Shown one piece after another: positions 54,144 to 64,000 of a stretch of DNA of 64,000 nt (position 1 is the first letter of the stretch; each line of letters opens with the position of its first letter). The notes under the pieces are model-generated. The model saw nothing but the letters and a program-made list of their open reading frames with translations, was not told the DNA's origin and did no database searches. The position numbers and the translations under genes are program-made. This DNA comes from Bemisia tabaci. Lineage: Eukaryota; Arthropoda; Insecta; Hemiptera; Aleyrodidae. The stretch lies in contig NC_092799.1 of assembly GCF_918797505.1 (NCBI RefSeq), forward strand, positions 1,984,001 to 2,048,000. The letters are read 5' to 3'.

Positions 54144-54393
54144 TACTCCCGGCCTAAGGAAAAACCTCGTATCAACTTCTGAGAGCCGTCCCGTTTCTTC
54201 CCGTAAATTGTTCAGTTTTCAGAAGAGTTAGGAATATTTTCTATTGAATTTTCAGGTAATTTAGATCTGATCGCGAATGAAATGAATTGGAGGGGAAACA
54301 CTCAGAAATTTCCATGACAGTGCATAATTTAACACAGACTTTGGCAACGTCTGAGTGTTCTTACGACGTTCTTCCTCAGCGCGGCGGGACAGT
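54144..54393. mobile_element. Family B MITE, diverged
   Basis: TACTCCCGGCCTAAGGAAAA at the left and TTCTTCCTCAGCGCGGCGGG at the right are altered but clearly inverted family ends. Confidence 0.65.
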
Positions 54394-54479
54394 AGAGTGT
54401 ACAGTGAGAAATGTAAACACCATTTTCTGTAAATATTAGAAATAGAAAAAGAAGTAACCTAAACGCGCGGTTTTTCATG

Positions 54480-54718
54480 GTTAGTTTTTATTAGGGTTGC
54501 TTTGACCAGATATATGAGTTAGCCCAATAAAAGTTTCATTTTTAAGAAGAATTATGAATATCATCGCCGGAAATTTTCAAATAATTTAGCGCTGATTCCT
54601 GATAAAATTCTTTGAAAAATTGGGAACAAATGATTTTCCTCAAAATTCGTATTTTGTCAAAGGGAATTTTTTGAAGTCGGGAAGGCTCGTGCGGCGTTTC
54701 CCCGTAACACGGCAGTAT
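54480..54718. mobile_element. Family B-like fragment
   Basis: Only the right end is clear: GCTCGTGCGGCGTTTCCCCG followed by TAACACGGCAGTA. The left part is too eroded for exact limits. Confidence 0.5.
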
Positions 54719-54789
54719 GTATAAAAGTATGATCAGTAACTATAAGACGATAAGATTTCTATAATGCCTCTGTTACATGCGTGACAGTA

Positions 54790-55064
54790 CTGCGGACTGA
54801 TTATTGAAATTGATGGACAAAGCTATAGACAAAGAAGACATAGGGAGTGCGGAGCGATCCTATTAATTGTTATGGGTGGCTCATATATACGAAGAGAGAA
54901 AATGATAGACTAACAGTCGGGTCTCTCGCAAGTTGCTGTTAGTTAGTCTATCACCTACCTCCTTTGTCCATTGCAACCACCCGCTTCCACCGATAGGATT
55001 TCTCCATATCTCGTTTGTCTCCTTTGTCTATAGCTTTGTCTATCAATTTCAATAATCGGCCCGC
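54790..55064. mobile_element. Family E MITE, well preserved
   Basis: CTGCGGACTGATTATTGAAA at the left and TTTCAATAATCGGCCCGC at the right are the family ends, with ATAGACAAAG and CTTTGTCTAT just inside. Confidence 0.85.
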
Positions 55065-55765
55065 TGTAATCTGAAGAGCTTTCGTCAAAAATGTCGCGTC
55101 TCGTCGATTTGCTGCTGAGAAAACCAAACAAGCTAAACCGCCTTCAAATGTCGTCGATGCAACCCGGTCATCCATTAAGCACGAATAGTTGCATCCAGGC
55201 GTTGATGTACCTTTTACAGAAAGTTTTTCTCCAAAGATATACCAACCAAAGACCCCTTCTTTATTTCCTCCACACGCATCGACATTGAGTCTCATGGGAA
55301 TCATGTTGAACCCATCAGTTGATTCCGAAATCTACATAAAGAAAAAGTATAACCATCATTTTGAGTTAATAAAGGAGGAAGAACACAGAGTAACCAAAAC
55401 TTGCGGTTAATACCTTTTGATTAATTTTCCTTTGGGGTACCTACACTGTACATCTTTGAGTTGAACATTTTCAGCCTCGTTAAAAGTTAGACGCAAGTCG
55501 CCAGGACCGAACCTGGAGCACATGGATGATGAAGACCATCGCGCTAGCCGTTCTCAATTTGTAATATCCGAACGACATCAAGAGAAACAAGGGTAGATTA
55601 GTACCCTTAGGGGAACTCACTCTTCATTCCTAGATGTCTCAGAATAACCTGCAGTCTCCGTCGATTTAACCAAAAATCGCCCAAAATAAAAGTACCTTAA
55701 AGCAATCATATATACGGAAGTGTGTAACTGTGTACGTTCATGGGAAAAAAATGGAGCAGCAAAGT
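55065..55765. other. No gene seen
   Basis: A repeat scrap ('catccattaagcacgaatagttgcatccaggcg') lies at about 55165-55205. The overlapping frames on both strands show no domain. Confidence 0.3.
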
Positions 55766-56881
55766 AGACGCGTGGCGTGCTTTGTGACATACCGATTGAT
55801 CTAACATTTAAACCTATGGAAAAGGGTTTATAAACATAGGGTGTTCGCAAAGAACACCTCAAGAATCGATTCTTTACTATAAGTTCAAACGGGGATATAT
55901 CGATTTTCGATTACTCCCTTGGTAAAAATTGGCAGTAGAATCTGTGTTCCGAAATACCATAGACCTACAGCCGGCTGTAAGATTTCCAATACCTTCTATA
56001 GCCGGCAACACAATTTCTTACAGCCTTTTATAGCCGATGGCGATTAAGCAACAGCCTGGCGATAAAGTGTATGCTAAACATTACTAATTACGGATGCTAG
56101 GACTTAGTGAGTTTTTGGACTACCGCTCTCTTTTTGGGCCGTAGTATCTTGATTTATTTTGCGAGGAAAGCTCCGTACTTTTGAAGGATGCCTGTCATTC
56201 CTAATATGTTGGGGCACCTTCAGTTTCGTATGATACTTTGCAATAACTCTGGTGTAAAATAGTTGCTTCAAGCGCCGTGGTACGCTGCGGCGCGGCGGGC
56301 GGGCAGCCAGCGCGAAACGCGCATTGGCGCCTACAAACCTAACAGGGATACTTCACGCGTTGCGCAATGCGTGAAGTATCCCTGTTAGGTTTGTAGGCGC
56401 CAGTGCGCCGCCGCTCTGCTTTGTGTAAGGCTCTAATATTTAATCTCTTGGAGTCAGCGTTTTTCAACTCATGACTTTGAAATATTCGCACACTTTGTAT
56501 GGATTATTCTCATTTTAATTGATGAAAAAAAATATGTATTAAAGGAAAATATAATGTGTGTTTTGTAAATATTAAGGTGGTTCCGTGCAAACTTAAGGAT
56601 TTACAAAGCACACGAATTTCTACACAATTTATTATAGCCTTTTATAGCCGATAGCGAAAAAGCAACAGCCAGGCGATAAAGTGTGAAGCCCGGCGATAAG
56701 AAGTATAGCCCGGCTGTATAATTTTTATCGCTTCGTGTAGCCCGGCCGTATGATTTTTTCCACTTTCTACAGCCAACTATAGGATTTTCTATCGCCTTCT
56801 TCAGTCGGCTATAAGAACTCCTATAGTGTTTTGAAACGCAGCTCCTATCGCCAATTTTTACCAGGGCCACGCCTCGCCAAT
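55766..56881. mobile_element. Family H element interrupted by family G
   Basis: The left part (GCGTGGCGTGCTTTGTGAC, 'gatctaacatttaaacc') and the last bases (CCACGCCTCGCCA) are the ends of family H. Between them lies a full family G copy, which therefore inserted later. Confidence 0.7.
55915..56867. mobile_element. Family G element, uninterrupted (about 950 bp)
   Basis: It runs from CCCTTGGTAAAAATTGGC to the complement GCCAATTTTTACCAGGG. A perfect central hairpin at about 56321-56408 (GGCGCCTACAAACCTAACAG and complement) is followed by the block 'ggtggttccgtgcaaactt'. This copy shows the empty site that defines the Helitron ends in 26563-28451. Confidence 0.85.
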
Positions 56882-56888
56882 GCAGCAG

Positions 56889-57392
56889 AGAAGGTACGAA
56901 TTTAAGCATTCTGATACATGTTTCTCAACCAGAATTTCACGTAAAGAGCACGATTTGTGCAACAGAAATTACTGAAATCAACTCCTAACTGAGATGTTAA
57001 TGTTTTTAGATTAAATTGGCTGCGGGAATCTTGAACTTCCCGGCTACCAGAGAAACTAAAGCCTACTTGAATCAAATTACGAACAATAATTTTGATACGT
57101 TTCTTAATCGAGCAATGTTCCCTGCCTACCTTCAAAGTTTTAACAACGTGCAACAGTTAAGCCGAAGCACCGAGATTCAGGCTGCCATAGTTTCATACCG
57201 CAGATACTGTTCCGGTAACGTTTACTGCGCGCTTTGACACAAGTAAACTTTTGTTTTTTCATAAGCGGAGGGTTCAAATTTACACAAGAAAAACCGTTAA
57301 ATATCTTAGTTAGTAGTTAATTCCATTTTCGTTAAGTGAATCGTGCTCTACGTGAAATTATTGCTAAAATACATGTATGAGAATGCTGAATC
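56889..57392. mobile_element. Family F element, truncated at both ends
   Basis: AAGGTACGAATTTAAGCATT and TTCACGTAAAGAGCACGATT on the left, and ATCGTGCTCTACGTGAAATT on the right, match the 15187-15738 copy in inverted layout. The terminal GGACCA bases are not preserved. Confidence 0.75.
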
Positions 57393-58975
57393 CTTAAACT
57401 CAAACTATGCCTTTATTGGTATAATTCGAACAATTTCACGACTAATTTCGTATGAAATTAACTTGATTATAATTTTAATTACCGTAGTTATAATCACAAA
57501 ACAAATAAACTTCATTTATATAAGAAAAGTTCAAAAATATATATATATGTTTTGATAATTTTGATTCCTTTGGTACTAATTTGAATAATTACAATCTTAG
57601 CAGAGACTAACCGAACACCCTTTGATCTTTCAGAGGGAGAATCAGAGTTAATTTCAGGATTTAACATTGAATACAGAAGAACTGGATTTATAATACTATA
57701 TTCCTTTCAGAATACTGTGGCATTTTAATTATGAGATTATTAACTATTTGTATATTTATAAGTATGACACCCACTGGTCTTTTATAGTCTAGTGACTAGT
57801 CCCACTAGTCACTGTTAGTTCTTTATCTACTTGTCAATTTTTATTGTATGTATCGTAGAGAAGCGCCCCTCGAGATGACGCTGGTCAAAGCTAAGACACC
57901 CTGTATACTCGGCGATATCTGCGTAGCAACCCAAAGGCGGAAGTTCCGGCGAAGCCACTGGAAATCCCGGAATTTGCTCATAACATGTTTCCTTTGACGC
58001 CGGTTGCGCATAATCCGGTCATCATCCTCGAGGTCTGATCCTTCCTCCCTCTTCCTCCCTCCTTCCAGAACCTTTCTCTCTTTCCCTTTCTATCTTCGCA
58101 TCCCGATGCCGGGCTGAGAGAGCCCAGATCCGAGGTGTTACTCTGCATTCCTCCTCTTAATAGAGCTGTAAACTTAATCTCTTCGCCTCCCCCAGCCCCC
58201 TTGACTTACTTCGGGTGTCCCAACCGGCCAAGAAACAAACCTGCCAACATTTTTCACCGGTTTTTTTCCCTCCCACTGAGACCTTCCGCAAGTCGCACAC
58301 TGGGCTCGAGACAAACTCATGGCGACAGAAAGTTTCGCACTCTCTCAGAGATGGGCTCCTCACGTCCGAGCACTGAAGAATTTGTTAAGTGGATAAACAA
58401 CGCCAAGGTGTTCAACTTCAACTAGGTGTAGGCCTAGGTGTTGGTATTAGATACTTGATGTAATCATTGGAATACTACTAACTACTGCAGGGTTGCCAGA
58501 GTCACGGAAACCGGGAAACGTCGAGGAATTTTAAAAATTCAGGGAAAACTTGTTGGGTCACCTTTATTTGCTGTTTAGAATGGGTTCGATGTTTCAAACA
58601 ACACATTTTGCCCGAAAACTGTTTCTAATGGTGTCTTATTGTCTATCTAGCGTATCTTTAATTCTTCCTCTGTTCTATTCTCCATAATTCATCGTTTCAC
58701 AGACAAAAAGAACGTAAATGGATATCAACGTTACGCAATTTCCACCTTACTTTCACGGTATTTTCACTGAAACATGACAGGACATCGATACCTGAAAATT
58801 TCAATGATTTGTCTGTTAATTTCATGCAAAAGTCAGCGACACTTACTACAGAAATTTCAAAATCATACTCCTAAATGTTTTGAAATAAATTAAGCCAATT
58901 TTTCAACAGTAGAATGAAGTTGCGCTTTTCATCATGTGGGAAACGACAATAATACGCTCAAATTTTTCACCGCTT
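57393..58975. other. No gene proven; GC-rich at 58020-58430
   Basis: AT-rich sequence gives way to a pyrimidine- and GC-rich stretch at about 58020-58430 and then returns to AT-rich. The plus-strand frame at 58135-58425 has no domain. The composition shift could mark a promoter, but nothing more can be shown. Confidence 0.3.
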
Positions 58976-59135
58976 CAGGCTGATTATCGAAATCAATAGA
59001 CAGAACTATAGACAAAAAAGAAAGAGGGAAGATTGAGGGGTCCTATTGGTGAAAGCGGGTGGTTGCAAGGGGCAAAAAAGGTATTTAAAAGACTAACTAA
59101 CGGCAACCCATGGGAGATACTATAGTTAGTATATA
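58976..59135. mobile_element. Family E fragment joined to a family B scrap
   Basis: CAGGCTGATTATCGAAATCA starts a family E copy whose right half is lost. At 59141 a family B-like end (CTGCCGTCCAGAGTACGAAC) follows directly. Confidence 0.6.
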
Positions 59136-59938
59136 ATTCTGCCGTCCAGAGTACGAACGCCGTATATCCATTCAACACTTTTTCAATTTTTTCCTGACAA
59201 AATGTTGTTTTACAAAAAAACCTAACAAATCTCCATCCTGAATTTTTTCGATACGCCTCCGCCATACGATCCGGAACTAAAAAAAAAAAAAAAACAAGCG
59301 GGAAAGTTCTAATACTGTCGTATTAGAAAAGCGCTCAGGTGTTAGTAAATGTATTTAATGAAGAAAGGACGTATAAACTCCGTCGACTTGGCTGGGAAAT
59401 GGAAATAAAACATCAGCTGATAGCAAACAAAGGTTACCAAGGAAACCGTAAACGCGCATTTTTGTTTCCCGAAAATGAGCTCACCGTTGAGCTCATCAGG
59501 CGCGTTCTTTTTAGGCTTCATTTGAGTTCAACGATCAATTTCGATAAGGATTACTCTACCGCTAGGAAATTTTCTTATAGACAAACGATCGAAACTACCT
59601 GCGCATTACGTTAAAAGCATAAAATACGGTTTTCACAGCTTTATTTATTTTCAAAATGGACCCCCCCAAAAAGCCTACACATCGATGAGCTGGTGCGCCA
59701 TTTAAACGAATTAGCACTAGTATACTAGTACTCTAGAGTGTCTAGAGGCAAGTCGAAATCGAAGAGCGCTGCCTATCGGCTGAGCGCTTAAAGTGAAGAA
59801 TTATGGCCATTGAATTTTCTTGATAGAACAGTTCATGCTCGAAAAAAATACAAAATTTTGAGTGGAGCTGCGGCGGTTTTGCTGTGGACCGCAGCATTTT
59901 TTTTCTTTGCCCACTGCAATCAACCGCTTCGACAAACA
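59136..59938. other. No gene proven; X-box-like motif
   Basis: An A run lies at 59280-59294. GGTTACCAAGGAAACC at 59432-59447 fits the RFX X-box pattern, but no exon was recognised next to it. The 59339-59614 frame starts at GTG and has no domain. Confidence 0.3.
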
Positions 59939-60189
59939 CGACCGTGCTAAGGAAGAGCGCCGCATGAACATTCGAGAGAGGCTCAATTTCCCCTGATAAA
60001 AAATGTATTTTTGGGGAAAGTTATGCATGTTTTTCCTCGACATTTTCAGAAACTCTAGATTAATTTTACAAACAAATTTGTCCAAATATAGGAAGAAAAA
60101 TATTTGAAACTTTCCTGATGAATTCATAATTTCTCAAAGGAAATGTGGCAACGCCTGGAGGCTGATACGCCGCTATTCCTTGTGCCGCA
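59939..60189. mobile_element. Family B MITE
   Basis: ACGACCGTGCTAAGGAAGAG at the left and GCCGCTATTCCTTGTGCCGC at the right are the inverted ends. The 'gcaacgcctggaggctgatac' subterminal block is kept. Confidence 0.75.
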
Positions 60190-60452
60190 ATCAGACGCTG
60201 AATTTAGCAGCTGAATGTGGAAGTCAACAGTCATCGCCCAACGGCTGAAATTTAGCAAATGCGAGTTATTTTCATCCAGATGTGTATTAAATCTACTCGA
60301 ATAGTTCAGACGAATTCAAAATTGGTTCGATGGTTGCTGAAAATCGTTGCTGAATTATGCGCGTCACGCGCAAAATTCAGGCATCGGGCCGATGACTTCC
60401 ACATTCAAGCCACATTCAGCTCCCACATTCAGCGTGTGATTGCGGTGTTTGA
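60190..60452. mobile_element. Inverted-repeat element (about 263 bp)
   Basis: AATCAGACGCTGAATTTAGC with GCTGAATGTGGAAGTC on the left pairs with GACTTCCACATTCAAGC and ATTCAGCGTGTGATTGCGG on the right. It shares its first bases with the end of the family B copy. Confidence 0.65.
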
Positions 60453-60579
60453 ACGGCAGAACAGGATCCTTCCTTTTTCTCCGTTTCTTGATTGCAATCT
60501 ATGGACAAAGATTGATATAAAAAGGCACAGACCTGTCTATCAATTTGAATAGCTAGCGGACAGCGATGCCTGGCTTCCG

Positions 60580-61113
60580 AAGCGGGTAAATACGGGGATG
60601 CCGTCTGCGGTGGCCGGCGGTGCCTTTGTGCGGCGGATTTAATTCAATTACTCGATTCCAATGACTTTATTTCGCCGGGGCTCGAGCCGCGCGGGCCGCG
60701 GGCCGATCGGCATTTTTCGAATGGCACGGATTTCGCATAATCCATTACACCACGCGCCTCGCTTCCAGTTCTGCCGCCGACGCCGACGCCGGCATTTGAA
60801 TCCGCGCGAAGGCTCGAGAGGAAAAAGGCGAGAAGAGATAAAACAAGAGACGCGGAAAGAGGTCACCTCGATCCGCGGAATGCAGCCGGCCGCGCCGGAC
60901 CGGACCGCGATAGCCGAAACCCGAACGGGAAAAATGAATGGGGAAAGGGAAAATGAACGGGGAAAGGGAAAATGGGCCACGAGAAAATTCGCCAAGGCCG
61001 GGCGGGAAATTTATCGTCGGATTTTCGGCATGCGCTCCTGTCACGTCATAAAAAACCTCAAGGCAGGTCGTAAATTATCCCCATGAATAAATAATAACCC
61101 CCCCCCCCCCCCG
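60580..61113. other. GC-rich stretch ending in a C15 run
   Basis: This stretch is CpG-rich and unique-looking, with overlapping open frames on both strands that are Arg-rich and have no domain. A C15 run lies at 61098-61112. It could be a regulatory island or a 5' exon upstream of the Vein-like gene. Confidence 0.3.
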
Positions 61114-61369
61114 CCGCGTTTCTCCTCGCCATCCATCAATATCCAAAGTGAAAGTTGCGACGCAGGTATATTATCAAAACCTCCACTCGAGGCATAAGCA
61201 TCGATGTAAGCAATAAAACTCGAATCCTACCTTCACACTCAAATCTTTTTCTTTAAACTTTACAGTTTAGAAAGGAGTGGAAAATATGTGCGGCTATTTA
61301 GGTTCAAAACTACGCCTATTTTTCTTTTTTTTTCTTTCCTTTTTTTTAATTTGACTTAGTCCCTTTGTA

Positions 61370-61590
61370 TGATTCACTCTATGGCCTCTCAGCGGAGCGT
61401 GGGGGTCCCCTCCACTACGACCTCAACTTTCAGAGCTTCTGCTCTGAGCTTGGCTATTTCTTTCAGAGAAAACTAGTGGCATCATCGTGTTTTTCCCCAA
61501 ATTTTAAAAAGGAAGAAGTGGTGAAATCGCAAATCCCTGTCCAAATCAAAATCTCCATTAGAGCACTCACAGCAGTGGCCCGCGTTTCAC
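61370..61590. mobile_element. Family J, diverged half copy
   Basis: It matches the right half of the foldback at 4285-4835: 'ggggtcccctcca', 'ttcagagaaaactagtggcatcatcgtgttt' and 'aaatctccatta' occur in the same order. The left arm is absent. Confidence 0.65.
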
Positions 61591-63561
61591 CTAGATCGCC
61601 TTCAAAACTCGAGCAGGCAATTGGAGAGGCTTCGGAGCAGTAATAGTTGCTTGCTGTAATTTGGCCACGTTCAAAATATAAATTCCAGGGTCGGACTGGC
61701 TCGCATCTGAGGGCGTAGACCCTTGGCTAGTTAAAGGGGCGTCATGTGATATTCCCTGATGGGGCATCCCCTTCGTAGAGAGGGGTCCAGAAAATTTTGG
61801 CAAAGCAGCACAGTTTACGCTATTTTCAGGTGCAAAGTTTATTAATCGTACAGAGTAAAAATTGTAAAATTGAACGTACTGAAGTGACCGACAGACTTCT
61901 GAAATTAAAGAAAGCAAACAAAATTAAAGCCACTTAACGCATCCAAGCACCATTTTTCCCACAAGAACCGTGTCAGTGCTGCGGTTTACACGAGCTTAAG
62001 ACGTGGGTCTAAAAATCCATCCTAAAAAAGAATCAGGCAAGAACCTGAAAAAAGAAGAAAGAACGAGTATCAACACAGCCGACGACAGGAAAGACGTATT
62101 CGGGCCTCTTTTTTAACTTTTCTCCCGAATCTGAGCGACACCTCATTGACTAGCATATAGCGGAGCATTGAGAACTCACGCTTCGCGTCAGCGCGCCTTC
62201 AATTTTTCAGATGCAGCACGGACGTCCATCAAGTACGAATAGTTGTATCTCTGCGCCGTCGTTGACGCGCATCCTTTCCCTCGCTTTATTTCCATATTGT
62301 GTTTGTTTGCGTTTGTCTTACTTGTAATGTTGCTTTAAACTAGAGCAGAGCATTGCGCCTTCACAACTCACGCCATCGCGTCTTACATTTTTCATATGCA
62401 ATGTGGACATCCATCTTGCGAGAATAGTTGTATCGCGTTTACACTTTAGTTGTCTCTTACTTTTGAATTTCGAAATAAATTAAGGTTAAGTTTGCCCGAG
62501 ATATGCTATGATATATTCAAATCAATAGTCATTTTGAAAAGGAAGAAATATGTTTAAAGGTCTCTCATGAGGTCTATAAAGTGTGCGTATGTCTAAAAAT
62601 CGAACCGGCTATCGTTTCTACGGGAGCTACACAAAAAGAATGAAGGAGAGGGATGATAAAGTGCCTGTATGTCAACAAAAAGGTGACAATTTCATAGAAA
62701 AGTGTTTACGGTTCAGAAAGTAATTCTTAGACCTCTGTTCACCACTATGCGTAGAAGCACCTCTCTTCGCTCCTAACTCTCCCTTCTTTCGCATTTTCCG
62801 CATTTCCGTATTTCGCATTCAAATTTTCCGCATAGTTTGATTGTAAAGATGTTTCAACCAAGAATCTTCAAAATATTAACATTTATTGATGTAAAACAAT
62901 TTAAAAATGAGCTTTGAACTCAATGACTAAAACTCTCAGTAAGGGATTGATTCATCATGAATTTTTGCACAGGCCACAATTGAACGAAATCCCTGAAATC
63001 CCGCAAAAGATGATACTTTCGTGGCAGGCTCTTTCGGTCGGAAAAAACCAGCGGCCGAACAAAGGATTAAAAAGCGCACGGGGGTTTTTGGACAAATTGG
63101 ACATTTCCTATTGATTGTGATAGTAGCCTAATAAATTAAGTTACTAACGAAAACGTTGCAGTGCACCCCCAACTTGAGTTGCGAAATTACCACAATCATT
63201 TAGAAACGTGCATATCATTCAAAAATTGGGGTAGAGCCACAATTTTGGAGATAACCCGGTAAAAATTTAGTTGCTCGACTTGTGTAACGCAGAGATCGTA
63301 GCTGCGTACGCGGAGGGCAGTGATCGGTGAGGGTACGGAAACTTAGGCGCGTCTGTCCGCGACGTCCTAGACGCCGGCGGAAAACTCTGCTACTGAGTCG
63401 AGGGCGAGAGGACTCTCACGTTTAGGAGCACAGCACCTTAGGAGCGGAATTTGTGGATTTTTTCCGCTCTGTCCGCTGTCAATTTCTCGAATTTTCGTTG
63501 ATCGGACAGTATGCTTCGAGCCGCGAAAATGGCTGGACGCGCTTTTTTTAGGAGGGTGTGG
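61591..63561. other. No gene seen; short repeat scraps
   Basis: Two related scraps lie at about 62160-62280 and 62340-62440 ('actcacgc..cgcgtc', 'gtccatc....cgaatagttgtatc'). The rest is unique-looking, and becomes GC-richer from about 63290. Confidence 0.3.
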
Positions 63562-63790
63562 ATTCGATCGACAAGAATCGACCGAAAAATAAAAACGTAA
63601 ACCGATCGACACCGATTCGATCGACAAATTATTAAAAAACCTGTGTCGATTCGATCGACATGAATCGATCGGAAAAAAACGTGAATCGATCGACGAGGAA
63701 TGATTGACAATCAATTTTTTAAAAAAACCGGTATCAATTCAATCGACACGAACTGATCGAAAATCCAAAACGTGAACCGATCGACGTAAT
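63562..63790. repeat. Tandem repeat with about 86-bp period
   Basis: Units starting GATTCGATCGACAAGAATCG (63565), GATTCGATCGACATGAATCG (63650) and AATTCAATCGACACGAACTG (63736) follow one another. Each has CGTGAA or CGTAAA and CGATCGAC farther on. The minus-strand frames here come from the repeat. Confidence 0.8.
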
Positions 63791-63802
63791 TCGATCGACT
63801 CA

Positions 63803-63915
63803 GAGCTTGGTCGATCGATTCACGGGTTTGTCGATCGACTCACAGCTTTGTCGATCGACTCACAGCTTTGTCGATGGACTCAGAGGTTTGTCGATCGACT
63901 CAGAGGTTTGTGGAG
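63803..63915. repeat. Minisatellite, 21-bp unit, about five to six copies
   Basis: The unit GTCGATCGACTCACAGCTTT recurs with small changes (CACGGGTTT, CAGAGGTTT). It continues the CGATCGAC theme of the preceding 86-bp repeat. Confidence 0.85.
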
Positions 63916-63939
63916 TAATGACGACACTGCAGGCAAGGC

Positions 63940-64000
63940 CCAGGGACAGGACAGGGGGACAGGGGGCGGGGGTTGGGATGGACGGTGGATGGACGGTGGA
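63940..64000. repeat. GC-rich short tandem repeats at the window end
   Basis: GGACAGG-type repeats (about 63950-63970) are followed by GGATGGACGGT repeated to the last base. The array may continue outside the window. Confidence 0.7.

Noticed and set aside
57016..57237. 73-codon frame as a gene
   Set aside because: It lies inside the second copy of family F; the first copy has stops there.
60648..61086. Arg-rich frames of 115-141 codons on both strands
   Set aside because: Both strands are open because the sequence is GC-rich. The composition explains the frames and no domain is seen.

Overview
The window is eukaryotic nuclear DNA, almost certainly from an arthropod and probably an insect. 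It has short coding exons with canonical GT-AG borders, long introns, very dense small inverted-repeat elements, a Helitron and a densovirus-like relic. Some of the small repeat families look like those of whitefly (Bemisia) genomes, but that is only an impression and cannot be proven from this window. Most of the 64 kb is non-coding, and most open frames here are chance frames inside repeats.

Two host genes can be read with confidence. On the plus strand, exons at 4015-4211 and 5420-5585 encode a Tctex1 (dynein light chain Tctex-type) domain that ends at a stop; its N-terminal exons were not found. On the minus strand, four exons at 48505-48343, 47112-46979, 41927-41822 and 36584-36458 splice in matching phase. 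They encode one immunoglobulin domain followed by one complete six-cysteine EGF domain, a short tail and a stop. This is the architecture of the secreted insect EGF-receptor ligand Vein (neuregulin-like). Its 5' exons were not recognised. A possible first exon of a third, unrecognised gene lies at 22594-22781 on the plus strand, downstream of a TATA box.

The most unusual part is 25.8-30.8 kb. A roughly 0.9-kb inverted-repeat element (family G) carries a 1,889-bp Helitron at 26563-28451. That Helitron has a TC 5' end, a 3' hairpin and CTAG terminus, and insertion between A and T. It keeps only the first exon of a Helitron protein, plus a Lys/Glu-rich frame followed by A33, which may be a captured cDNA. 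Less than 1 kb downstream is a broken densovirus NS1 relic with HUH nuclease and SF3 helicase pieces in different frames, ending in long G runs.

The rest is a layered repeat landscape: many short TIR elements (families A-K below), foldback elements with almost perfect arms, a 1.45-kb palindrome at 10758-12209, tandem duplications at 7.4-8.2 and 9.4-10.1 kb, a truncated LINE end with a target duplication, a hAT-like MITE with a perfect 8-bp duplication, and several nested insertions. The last 450 bp are tandem repeats rich in TCGATCGA. GC-rich stretches at about 1.0-1.7, 22.3-22.8, 38.1-39.4, 53.2-54.1, 58.0-58.4, 60.6-61.1 and 63.3-64 kb may be promoters or regulatory islands, but no gene was proven there.
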